Assembly: GCF_021010575.1 (NCBI RefSeq)
Contig: NZ_JAJNAG010000005.1
Span: 62,001-126,000 of the forward strand
DNA length: 64,000 nucleotides
Source: Limnobaculum eriocheiris
GTDB lineage: Bacteria > Pseudomonadota > Gammaproteobacteria > Enterobacterales > Enterobacteriaceae
Direction of reading: 5' to 3'
The stretch's first letter is position 1. Every line of letters begins with the position of its first letter. Positions 44,647-51,941 of this stretch are shown here, one piece after another. A program made the position numbers and the translations under genes. The notes beneath the pieces were generated by a model. That model was not told where the DNA came from. It worked only from the letters and a program-made list of their open reading frames with translations, and searched no databases.

Positions 44647-44695
44647 CCCTGAAGGGGAGTTCTCTCCTTAGGGGGAGTCTCCCCTCAAAGGAGGC
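44647..44695 (+). promoter_or_regulatory. Two-stem leader of exo
   Basis: First stem: CCCTGAAGG (44647-44655) with CCTTAGGG (44666-44673), one bulge. Second stem: GTCTCC (44677-44682) with GGAGGC (44690-44695), one G.U pair, short loop, covering the ribosome site before ATG 44699. Confidence 0.55.
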
Positions 44696-44698
44696 AAT

Positions 44699-45715
44699 AT
44701 GAAGGTTATCGACCTATCACAACGTACTCCTGCATGGCACCAGTGGCGCATTGCAGGGGTTACGGCATCTGAAGCCCCAATTATTATGGGGCGTTCACCC
44801 TACAAAACACCTTGGCGATTATGGGCAGAAAAAACCGGATTCGTATTACCGGAAGACCTGTCGAATAATCCAAATGTGCTTCGCGGTATACGGTTGGAGC
44901 CTCAAGCAAGGCGAGCATTTGAGAATGCGCATAATGACTTTCTTCTACCGTTATGTGCAGAAGCCGATCATAACGCAATCTTTCGAGCCAGCTTTGATGG
45001 CATCAACGATGCGGGCGAACCCGTTGAACTGAAATGTCCTTGCCAGTCAGTTTTTGAGGATGTGCAAGCTCACCGAGAACAAAGCGAGGCGTACCAGTTG
45101 TATTGGGTACAAGTACAGCATCAAATACTGGTCGCCAATAGCACGCGAGGTTGGTTGGTTTTCTATTTTGAGGATCAACTGATTGAGTTTGAAATACAAC
45201 GAGACGCATTGTTCTTAACTGAATTGCAAGAAACGGCGCTTCAGTTTTGGGAGTTAGTTCAAACTAAAAAAGAACCGTCAAAATGCCCTGAACAAGATTG
45301 CTTTGTTCCCAAGGGTGAAGCCCAATACCGCTGGACATCGCTGTCTCGGCAATATTGCTCAGCACATGCCGAAGTGGTCCGACTGGAAAATCACATTAAA
45401 TCTTTGAAAGAGGAAATGCGAGACGCTCAGTCAAAATTGGTCGCTATGATGGGTAATTACGCTCATGCGGATTATGCTGGGGTCAAACTCAGCCGCTACA
45501 TGATGGCGGGCACGGTGGACTATAAGCAATTGGCCACCGATAAATTAGGCGAACTGGACGAACAGGTTTTAGCCGCTTACCGAAAAGCGCCACAAGAGCG
45601 GTTGCGTATCAGCACCAATAAGCCAGAGCAGCCCGTTGAAACACCAATCAAAATCAGCCTTGAGCAAGAGAACTTGGTTCTGCCAGGTGACTCGCCGAGC
45701 TCATTTTATTTTTAA
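44699..45715 (+). CDS. exo: YqaJ-family exonuclease (Exo)
   Basis: Exo has 338 residues. The YqaJ/lambda-exonuclease core is at residues 10-180: WHQWRIAGVTASEAPIIMG, LEPQARRAFE, and the metal-binding RASFDGIND...VELKCPC (Asp and E-x-K). A coiled region (RLENHIKSLKEEMRDAQSKL) follows. It resects double-stranded DNA 5' to 3' to feed Bet. The C-terminus ends PSSFYF, a tail shared with the protein ending at 48703. Known partner of Bet in SXT. Confidence 0.95.
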   Translation: MKVIDLSQRTPAWHQWRIAGVTASEAPIIMGRSPYKTPWRLWAEKTGFVLPEDLSNNPNVLRGIRLEPQARRAFENAHNDFLLPLCAEADHNAIFRASFDGINDAGEPVELKCPCQSVFEDVQAHREQSEAYQLYWVQVQHQILVANSTRGWLVFYFEDQLIEFEIQRDALFLTELQETALQFWELVQTKKEPSKCPEQDCFVPKGEAQYRWTSLSRQYCSAHAEVVRLENHIKSLKEEMRDAQSKLVAMMGNYAHADYAGVKLSRYMMAGTVDYKQLATDKLGELDEQVLAAYRKAPQERLRISTNKPEQPVETPIKISLEQENLVLPGDSPSSFYF

Positions 45716-45724
45716 CGTTCACTT

Positions 45725-45747
45725 GGAGCCGATTTCGGCTCCTTTCT
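45725..45747 (+). terminator. Terminator-like stem after exo
   Basis: GGAGCCG (45725-45731) pairs with CGGCTCC (45736-45742) across ATTT, followed by TTTCTC. The short T-run makes it a moderate rho-independent terminator, ten bases past the exo stop. Confidence 0.65.
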
Positions 45748-45898
45748 CATGCGCTTACATCGAGTGCATCAGAAAGCAGTTTCACTCGTAGCCAATGCTG
45801 GGTACGAATGATAGAGCGAGCTGAACTCTTACATACACAGCCATACCACAATCAACACACCACCCGACGGGGACTTCATTCTTTGCTGGGGCATGGGG

Positions 45899-45918
45899 CC
45901 TCGTCAAAACTGATGAGG
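45899..45918 (+). promoter_or_regulatory. SD-covering stem before the CobS-like gene
   Basis: CCTCGTC (45899-45905) pairs with GATGAGG (45912-45918), seven pairs with one G.U and a six-base loop, and contains the GAGG ribosome site. It fixes the start at ATG 45925. Upstream, 45743-45898 holds GAGTG/CACTC repeats near 45764-45789 and no gene. Confidence 0.6.
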
Positions 45919-45924
45919 TTTACC

Positions 45925-46884
45925 ATGACTGAACAATCCCCATTTTTGGTTCAAGTGAATCAAGCGTTTAATGTCCCGGCTCCTGATGCTTTCGTTCTGG
46001 AAGGATTTAGTGCCGACACTACCCATCCAAACATTCCCGTTCGCAAGGACGAGTATGTCTTTAGAAAAGAAGACTTACGTGACGTATTGGCGTTCTTGTC
46101 TAACCCAGACGGTGACGGTTTGTATATTACAGGCCCAACTGGATGCGGGAAGACCTCGCTAATTTGCCAAGTTGCTTCTCGATTGAATTGGCCTGTTCAG
46201 CAAATTACTGCGCACGGTCGATTGGAATTGTCCGATCTTATCGGTCACCACACACTGGTTAATGGCAACATGACCTTTGTGTATGGACCGCTGGCACTGG
46301 CTGTCAAGCATGGCCATTTGCTGATCATTAATGAAATGGATCTTGCTGAGCCTGCTGAACTGGCTGGGCTCAATGACATTTTGGAAGGTGCCCCTTTGGT
46401 CATCGCACAAAATGGCGGAGAGATCATCATGCCACACAACAAGTTTCGTTTTATCGCTACCGGCAACAGTGCGGGCAGCGGTGACCAAACGGGCTTGTAT
46501 CAAGGCGTGCTTCAACAGAATTTGGCTTTCCTTGATCGCTTTAGAATCATTGAAGCGACCTATGCAGAACCATCTGTAGAGGAAGCCATTCTGGAGAACG
46601 TTGCGCCGGGCTTACCAGAGGTCTTTCGCCAAAAAATGGTGAAGGTGGCTGGTGACATTCGTCGTCTTTTTATTGGGGGCGCGGATGGCGGTGCAGAACT
46701 CAGTATCACCATGTCCACTCGGACCTTGGTGCGCTGGGCAAAGTTAACACTTGCTTTTAAAGGTGCTCCTAACGCAGTGGAGTATGCACTGGTTCGGTCT
46801 TTGACGGCTCGTGCTGAGTTGGAGCAACGTGAAGCCATTCACCGTATTGCCGCTGATGTCTTCGGTGACCACTGGGAGGATTGA
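45925..46884 (+). CDS. CobS/MoxR-like AAA+ ATPase
   Basis: The product is 319 residues from ATG 45925 (MTEQSPF), chosen by the GATGAGG site; a longer frame from 45808 overlaps leader structure. Walker A TGPTGCGKTSLI is near 68, Walker B HLLIINEMDLAEPAELAGL near 130, sensor GNSAGSGDQTGLYQG near 185. It is close to the CobS subunit of cobaltochelatase and MoxR proteins, which act as chaperones with a VWA-domain partner; a VWA protein is encoded at 49275. In SXT this is s068. True cobalamin work is unlikely here. Confidence 0.88.
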   Translation: MTEQSPFLVQVNQAFNVPAPDAFVLEGFSADTTHPNIPVRKDEYVFRKEDLRDVLAFLSNPDGDGLYITGPTGCGKTSLICQVASRLNWPVQQITAHGRLELSDLIGHHTLVNGNMTFVYGPLALAVKHGHLLIINEMDLAEPAELAGLNDILEGAPLVIAQNGGEIIMPHNKFRFIATGNSAGSGDQTGLYQGVLQQNLAFLDRFRIIEATYAEPSVEEAILENVAPGLPEVFRQKMVKVAGDIRRLFIGGADGGAELSITMSTRTLVRWAKLTLAFKGAPNAVEYALVRSLTARAELEQREAIHRIAADVFGDHWED

Positions 46885-46886
46885 TG

Positions 46887-47651
46887 ATGGAAAAGTGCTT
46901 TGCTCTTTACCGTTACAGTAATTCTGATGGGACAGCCAAAGAATGGGCCATTTACGTTGGATCAGATAACCAGGAGATTGAAGTTCGGTTTGGAAAAGCA
47001 GGTCAATTGTCGCAGCAGCGATTGATTGATTCGACTGATCCTAACGCTGAAGCAGACCGACGAATCAATGAGAAAATCAACAAGGGTTATCGATTGGTTG
47101 GACAAGTCGGCATTGATCATCAAGGGCGGCCATTTGAACTCTCAAATGCGCTAGATAGCGTCGCGTGTGCCAATAACGTCAGTTGGGAGTTTCGTACTCG
47201 CAAGGACGTCAATGGCCAAATCTCGCTGGCGCAAAAAGCGTTGTTCGATATGGCAAAGCTGCTTGAAGCCTATGGCTTGGCTGTTATTGATGATAACCAG
47301 GTCAGGATTGGAGAATGGTCATTAGGGTTTTGCAAAAGCGGATTACCTAGTACCAATCAAATCAGCATGGTGTCAGGTGAAGGCGCTGGCATTGTTAACA
47401 ATGATGATGGCCCGTGGCCATTGTTGCTGTTACTGGCCTTTAAGCGTCAATTACCACCACTGTGTTCGCTAACAGTAGCGAGTCCTGAAGGGATAGAAGT
47501 ATCCGACCAACTGAAGTTGGAAAAAGATGTATTGCGGTTGCTAGGCAGTGATTTAGAGCGGGTTCGCCCGATAGCTGAAGCACTGGACTTAATGCCTGTG
47601 AAAATCGATCTCAACCAATCGTCGCCTGATTCGCAAAATTACTATTTCTGA
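46887..47651 (+). CDS. WGR-like domain protein of the AAA+ module
   Basis: The product is 254 residues from ATG 46887 (or the adjacent 46884, which overlaps the previous stop). The N-terminal 75 residues (FALYRYSNSDGTAKEWAIYVG...VRFGKAGQL...NEKINKGYRLVG) resemble a WGR domain, a DNA-end binding fold. The C-terminal region is helical and unassigned. The protein ends SQNYYF, like the SFYF tails of Exo and the next protein. It lies between the MoxR-like and VWA genes. Confidence 0.65.
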   Translation: MEKCFALYRYSNSDGTAKEWAIYVGSDNQEIEVRFGKAGQLSQQRLIDSTDPNAEADRRINEKINKGYRLVGQVGIDHQGRPFELSNALDSVACANNVSWEFRTRKDVNGQISLAQKALFDMAKLLEAYGLAVIDDNQVRIGEWSLGFCKSGLPSTNQISMVSGEGAGIVNNDDGPWPLLLLLAFKRQLPPLCSLTVASPEGIEVSDQLKLEKDVLRLLGSDLERVRPIAEALDLMPVKIDLNQSSPDSQNYYF

Positions 47652-47682
47652 TAGTGGTATTGCCATTAGCGCGTCAACTACT

Positions 47683-47748
47683 ACCACCCAAACGGGGGCC
47701 ATTGCTCCTGTTGGGAGTGGTGCGTCCCCATCTTACATGAGGATGCAC
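47683..47748 (+). promoter_or_regulatory. Two-stem leader of the gene at 47750
   Basis: First stem: ACCACCCAA (47683-47691) with TTGGGAGTGGT (47711-47721). Second stem: GTGCGTCC (47720-47727) with GGATGCAC (47741-47748), eight pairs with one G.U, covering the GAGG ribosome site and ending one base before the ATG. Confidence 0.6.
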
Positions 47749-47749
47749 T

Positions 47750-48703
47750 ATGAGTATTCAAACCCTCGACAAACTTTTGATTTGTCACATCGACTGTTCC
47801 ATCTGGAGCGGTAGAAAAAAACTAAGGCCTGAAGATTTCAGATTAGCTAATGGCAGCCAACTTCCACCGAAGGATGTTGCCAGCTTAGGGAGTAAAAAAA
47901 TTTGCGACCCAGAGGCATTGGCGAACTTTGAAAGGCTTAAAAAAGAAGCGCAGCGCTTGTGTGAGCAAGTCGGTGTACGGTTTTTAGGTGGCTATGCCGT
48001 GCCTGAGAACCGAATTGATCAGATTGTTCCAGAGCTTGACCGGATCGGTCAGGAGTTTGCGCAGTGCAAGCAGTTGTTCTTGGACAACTATGATCAGGTG
48101 ACGTTTGACTGGGTTGCAAAACACCCGGAATTTGCAGATGCAATCCGGCGTGCACTGTCACCCATCGAAGACGTGGAACAACGGCTTCAGTTCGATTATG
48201 CCATCTATCGAATGCAACCGGCTGACCAAGCTGGTGGCTTAGATGACAAGGTCAATGGCATGGGACACACCCTCTTTAGGGAGGTGGCTCGTGATGCTAA
48301 TGAACTGTTTGAGCGTTCCGTTGCAGGTAAGAATCAAATCAGCCAGCGAGCCCTTAATCCTCTCAAGCGATTAAGAGACAAGTTGGATGGTTTGTCATTC
48401 CTAGAGCATCGAGTTCAGCCGATGGTTGAAGCGATGGACAATTTATTTGTTCGTCTGCCGAAGACCGGCCCTGTGACCGACAATCTCTATCACGAACTGA
48501 TGGCGACCATTTTAATTTTGTCTGATCCAGACAAGATGAGAATGCACGGTGAAGGTCAATTGGATATCAGACAACTGATGCCCAAACCTGAACCTAAACC
48601 CGCACAGCCTGTATCTGCTCAGGCAGATAACTTACGTGCAATACCCCAACCAACCGTCAGACCAAACCTTGGTTCGACTGTACCAAACTCATTTTATTTC
48701 TAA
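47750..48703 (+). CDS. Conserved ICE protein of unknown function (s070-like)
   Basis: This 317-residue protein is soluble and largely helical. Its start LDKLLICHIDCSIWSGRKKLRPEDF is followed by LEHRVQPMVEAM and a Pro/Gln-rich linker near 285-300. I recognise no domain. It ends VPNSFYF; the last codons and stop region are nearly identical in DNA to the end of exo. It sits in the MoxR/VWA run, with leaders of the shared type on both sides. A partner or substrate of the AAA+ module is a reasonable guess only. Confidence 0.75.
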   Translation: MSIQTLDKLLICHIDCSIWSGRKKLRPEDFRLANGSQLPPKDVASLGSKKICDPEALANFERLKKEAQRLCEQVGVRFLGGYAVPENRIDQIVPELDRIGQEFAQCKQLFLDNYDQVTFDWVAKHPEFADAIRRALSPIEDVEQRLQFDYAIYRMQPADQAGGLDDKVNGMGHTLFREVARDANELFERSVAGKNQISQRALNPLKRLRDKLDGLSFLEHRVQPMVEAMDNLFVRLPKTGPVTDNLYHELMATILILSDPDKMRMHGEGQLDIRQLMPKPEPKPAQPVSAQADNLRAIPQPTVRPNLGSTVPNSFYF

Positions 48704-48706
48704 CGT

Positions 48707-48761
48707 CCTTGAGGGCATGTTGCCCTGAAGGGCGCATGTCCTCTGAACTATGTAAGAGGGA
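48707..48761 (+). promoter_or_regulatory. Two-stem leader of the gene at 48765
   Basis: First stem: CCTT (48707-48710) and GGGCA (48713-48717) with TGCCC (48721-48725) and AAGG. Second stem: TCCTCT (48739-48744) with AGAGGG (48755-48760), six pairs including a terminal G.U, covering the ribosome site. Confidence 0.5.
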
Positions 48762-48764
48762 ATT

Positions 48765-49205
48765 ATGCAATCAACCATCCATAACCCCAGCCAACTGAAC
48801 CAGTTTGAAGCACATTTTCGTGGTGTGACTGATGCGGTTGAAAGTGAATCGATACCAGAAATGGCGTGTTGTCGAACGTTAGTACAACGGTCGTACTCAA
48901 CACATAGTGTCGTGATCCCCGAGAACCCTGTGCTGATCGCAGATGCGGACGCACAAGGAGCTTGGGTAACGGCCATGGTATTTGTTCCAAACATGGCATT
49001 GCAGCAAACCGCTCATGAGCGAGCTTGGCTGCAATATCAACACGAGGTGTCTACTCAGTTACAAGACCAGTACGGTCTGACATTGGATGACATCCTGAGT
49101 TTAGACCAGCTTAAAACGTCATTTGAGCAGCATGAAAGTCCAGCTCAATTGGTGGCTTGGCTAGGTCAAAAATACGACCTGGATAAGCTAAAAGCACAGG
49201 TTTAA
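48765..49205 (+). CDS. Conserved small protein of the recombination block
   Basis: The protein has 146 residues. The sequence (NQFEAHFRGVTDAVESESIPEMACCRTLVQRSYSTHSVVIP) shows no motif I can name; the C-terminal half is helical (LQDQYGLTLDDILSLDQLKTSFEQH). No signal peptide or membrane segment is seen. Its place, size and leader mark it as a normal ICE backbone gene (s071 region of SXT). Function unknown. Confidence 0.7.
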   Translation: MQSTIHNPSQLNQFEAHFRGVTDAVESESIPEMACCRTLVQRSYSTHSVVIPENPVLIADADAQGAWVTAMVFVPNMALQQTAHERAWLQYQHEVSTQLQDQYGLTLDDILSLDQLKTSFEQHESPAQLVAWLGQKYDLDKLKAQV

Positions 49206-49216
49206 ACACCCACATT

Positions 49217-49274
49217 CCCAGCGGGGAAACACTCCCGCTGAGGGAGTATTCCCCCTAATGATTAGGAGACTCCC
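49217..49274 (+). promoter_or_regulatory. Two-stem leader of the VWA gene
   Basis: First stem: CCCAGCGGG (49217-49225) with CCCGCTGAGGG (49234-49244). Second stem: GGGAGT (49242-49247) with ACTCCC (49269-49274) and CCT with AGG inside; the right arm ends at the ATG and contains AGGAG. Confidence 0.55.
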
Positions 49275-50930
49275 ATGAATCATCCATTAAAAAACGCACT
49301 GCCAATCGTTGCCGCCGCTTATGGCGAAAAGTTTGGTGTGAAGGTGCTTATTCAAGGACAAGATGCGTTTACCGATGGTGAGCGGATTGTGATCCCAACA
49401 GCAAACCCAGACGACCCACACTATCAACAGATAGCTTGGGGTTATCTGGCTCATGAAGCGGCGCATATTCGCCATACTAATTTTGACATGGTGCAGAAGG
49501 CGTCGTCCAAACCGATCCGTAAGGCACTTCTCAATATCATTGAGGACGTTCGCATTGAAAACGAATTGGCAAAGGATTACCCCGGAACCCGGCGCAGTAT
49601 TTCGCAAGTGATTGAGTACATGGTGGACACACAGCAAATGTGTGTACCTGAAAAGCTTGAGCCTGCATCTAACTTGCAAGCATGGTTGTTGTTTCGCTTG
49701 AGATGCCACTTTCTGGGTCAGAAAGCGCTGACGCCTTTGTATCAAGCGGTTGATGAAAGAGTGAGACAACTCTTTCCTGCCGCAGCGATGAGCCGGTTAA
49801 GCGCCATGCTGACAGCAGTGCCTAGCTTAGGGTCTACAGGTGAAGTGCTGAAACTTGTCGATGCCATCGTTGCCATGTTGGAAGAAGAATCTCGTCCACC
49901 ACAGGATGAGTCGGATGCTGATAGCGGTAATGACATTGGACAAGATGCGAGTAATGACAGCAATAACAGTAGTGATAGTCAAACCCCAGAAACAGATTCG
50001 TCTGCAACGGGGGATTTTGCTGAAACGGGTGATTCAGATAACTCTGATCAAGCTGACAATTTGCGACAAGCCTTAGAGGCCAGTGCCGCTCAGTTTGAAC
50101 CCGATACCTTTGCACAAGTGGCAGAAGTGTTGTCGGAACAAGCTGAAGGACATCAGGGCGTCACTCCACTCAGTTTGCCCCAAGCAGAGCAGGCTATGTT
50201 GGGTGATGAGGCTATCTTGACCTTATCGGCGTCGGAGTCTGCTCAAATTCGAGCCCGACTTAGGGGCATGGTTCAGTCCAGTCAGGACAATCGGAATCAT
50301 GTCAAAAGGCACGGTCTTCGAGTTGCAACCCATCGTCTTGCCGCTTCACAAGCAGGTGAGTCGAGATTGTTTATTCAAAGGCAACCTCGCATTGCGCCTA
50401 ATGCTGCTGTGCACTTGCTGGTCGATATATCGGGTTCAATGGGTAAACCCATTGGCGAAGGTAATCGAAAGTACTTTCATGTTGCCAATGAAGCCGCTTT
50501 GGCTTTGGCCATGGCACTGGAAGGCATACCGGGTGTTGTACCTGCGGTCAGTTATTTTCCTGGTATTCATCAGGAAGTTTCTATCGCGTTATTGCCCAAG
50601 CAATCGGTTCGACATCGGGCCGCCTGTTTTGACCAAAAACCACGAGGTTGTACGCCTATGGCACAAGCGATGTGGTTTGCGGCAAACAGTTTGTTAGCGC
50701 AAAAACAGAAGCGAAAGCTAATGATAGTGCTAACCGATGGTGACCCAGATGATTGGGCTGCCACGCATGACATTGTTGACCGGTGCAGACGCAGTGGCTT
50801 TGAGCTGCTGGGGATCGGGATTCAAACACGCAGTGTTGAGAAATTCTTTCCTCAAAGCATCGTGATTAACGACGTCAAAGATCTGAAGCGTGAGTTATTC
50901 GAAGTAACACAACAACTGTTAATTCAGTAA
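49275..50930 (+). CDS. CobT-like VWA-domain protein
   Basis: This is a 551-residue protein. An N-terminal region contains YLAHEAAHIRHTNFD near residue 60 and IEDVRIENEL near 95, a metal-binding look typical of CobT-like proteins. A long acidic, Asp/Ser/Asn-rich linker runs from about 205 to 265. A C-terminal von Willebrand A domain has the MIDAS motif LVDISGSMG near 385 and VLTDGDPDDW near 490. VWA proteins of this type pair with MoxR/CobS AAA+ proteins as a metal-dependent remodelling chaperone; that partner is at 45925. The substrate is unknown. Confidence 0.88.
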   Translation: MNHPLKNALPIVAAAYGEKFGVKVLIQGQDAFTDGERIVIPTANPDDPHYQQIAWGYLAHEAAHIRHTNFDMVQKASSKPIRKALLNIIEDVRIENELAKDYPGTRRSISQVIEYMVDTQQMCVPEKLEPASNLQAWLLFRLRCHFLGQKALTPLYQAVDERVRQLFPAAAMSRLSAMLTAVPSLGSTGEVLKLVDAIVAMLEEESRPPQDESDADSGNDIGQDASNDSNNSSDSQTPETDSSATGDFAETGDSDNSDQADNLRQALEASAAQFEPDTFAQVAEVLSEQAEGHQGVTPLSLPQAEQAMLGDEAILTLSASESAQIRARLRGMVQSSQDNRNHVKRHGLRVATHRLAASQAGESRLFIQRQPRIAPNAAVHLLVDISGSMGKPIGEGNRKYFHVANEAALALAMALEGIPGVVPAVSYFPGIHQEVSIALLPKQSVRHRAACFDQKPRGCTPMAQAMWFAANSLLAQKQKRKLMIVLTDGDPDDWAATHDIVDRCRRSGFELLGIGIQTRSVEKFFPQSIVINDVKDLKRELFEVTQQLLIQ

Positions 50931-50947
50931 CCACATCAACTTTACCA

Positions 50948-51008
50948 CCCTGCGGGGACGATTCCGTCCCCGCAGGGCATGGGTTCGTCTCCGCTTTTTT
51001 TTGGAGAC
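50948..51008 (+). promoter_or_regulatory. Two-stem leader of radC
   Basis: First stem: CCCTGCGGGGACG (50948-50960) with CGTCCCCGCAGGG (50965-50977), 13 perfect pairs and a four-base loop. Second stem: GTCTCC (50987-50992) with GGAGAC (51003-51008) across a T-run, covering the ribosome site. The strongest example of the leader family. Confidence 0.7.
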
Positions 51009-51012
51009 TCCT

Positions 51013-51510
51013 ATGAGAAACAAAAAGTTCTTAGCTGGCGAAGAAGTCGGTACTTACATCGTTCCTGAGCAAGTGACTGAAGCGGATATCATAGATATGG
51101 CGCTTAAACTTGCCCGTGGTCGATTGAGTAAAGGTCGCAAAATTGAACAGCCATCGTCGGCGTTCTCATACCTGCAAACACTGATGCACGAGTATGAGCA
51201 CGAAGTCTTTGGCGTACTGTTTCTTGATACAAAGCATCGTGTCATTCGATTTGAAGAGCTGTTCAAAGGCACTTTAGATGCGGCGAGCGTGTATCCAAGG
51301 GAAGTAACAAAACGAGCGCTAGAACTTAATGCGGCAGCAGTGATATTGGTTCATAACCATCCATCGGGTGATCCTGAGCCAAGTGAAGCTGATAAACGCA
51401 TTACTCATCGACTCCGTGACGCCTTGTCACTTGTTGATATTCGAACACTTGACCATGTTGTGGTCGCATCCGAGGGCTGCGTTTCGCTTGCCGAACGCGG
51501 TTATCTTTAA
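51013..51510 (+). CDS. radC: RadC-like JAMM-domain protein
   Basis: The product is 165 residues from ATG 51013 behind GGAG; the frame's earlier ATG at 51001 lies in the leader stem. The JAMM metal site is complete: Glu in RFEELFKG near 80, and HNHPSGDPEPSEAD near 115 with H-x-H...S...D. RadC relatives are common on mobile elements and are linked to DNA repair or nuclease activity, though the reaction is not settled. The stop overlaps the next ATG (TAATG). Confidence 0.9.
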   Translation: MRNKKFLAGEEVGTYIVPEQVTEADIIDMALKLARGRLSKGRKIEQPSSAFSYLQTLMHEYEHEVFGVLFLDTKHRVIRFEELFKGTLDAASVYPREVTKRALELNAAAVILVHNHPSGDPEPSEADKRITHRLRDALSLVDIRTLDHVVVASEGCVSLAERGYL

Positions 51511-51851
51511 TGAATGGGCGCATTGCCCATTCTCCTGCATCACAAAAGCAGTCCAATCAACACACGTCATCACAGCTCGAATTTCTATTTGAGTTTGATG
51601 ATGCCCTAGTCACTTGGTCTGACACGGAAATCTGGCAGTTACGCGAAGGCATTCTATTGGATGCGATCCGTGTATTGCTGGACGGTCGTGTCAGTACTCG
51701 ATTGCGAAAGGATGTGTTGTCGTGGATTCAAAATGACGAAATAGCGCCATTTTGCTTTCGTGTTTGCGCGATGGCTGCGGTTGTCGATCCTGATGTGCTT
51801 CGTGATTCCATCATGTGGCTATTAAGACGACATGGTATCCAGCTTGACTAA
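51510..51851 (+). CDS. Small conserved protein coupled to radC
   Basis: This 113-residue protein starts at ATG 51510, overlapping the radC stop. It has a polar N-terminus and a helical body (FEFDDALVTWSDTEIWQLREGILLDAIRVLLDGRVSTRLRKDVLSWIQN). No domain is recognised. Tight coupling suggests it is made with RadC. It is probably cytoplasmic. Confidence 0.7.
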   Translation: MNGRIAHSPASQKQSNQHTSSQLEFLFEFDDALVTWSDTEIWQLREGILLDAIRVLLDGRVSTRLRKDVLSWIQNDEIAPFCFRVCAMAAVVDPDVLRDSIMWLLRRHGIQLD

Positions 51852-51854
51852 CGC

Positions 51855-51921
51855 TCCTGTATTAACCGAACGGCTAATGCAGGACCTAAGCTGACTTTTA
51901 CCACCTGTGGTAGGAGTCGGC
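51855..51921 (+). promoter_or_regulatory. Two-stem leader of the primase-like gene
   Basis: First stem: TCCTGTATTA (51855-51864) with TAATGCAGGA (51875-51884), ten pairs with one G.U, and inner CCG/CGG. Second stem: GCTGACT (51890-51896) with AGTCGGC (51915-51921), enclosing ACCAC/GTGGT. Here the ribosome site AAGGAGG (51931-51937) lies outside the stem, unlike the other leaders. Confidence 0.55.
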
Positions 51922-51941
51922 ATTTTACTTAAGGAGGTTAT

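Noticed and set aside
42690-51008. First hairpins of the leaders as ordinary terminators
   Set aside because: Most lack a following T-run and lie just before start codons inside an apparent operon; only the stems at 45725 and 53021 have terminator character.
42690-51921. Repeated GC-rich hairpins as a CRISPR array or insertion-sequence ends
   Set aside because: The stems differ in sequence, lie at gene boundaries rather than at regular spacing, and are not flanked by transposase or cas genes.
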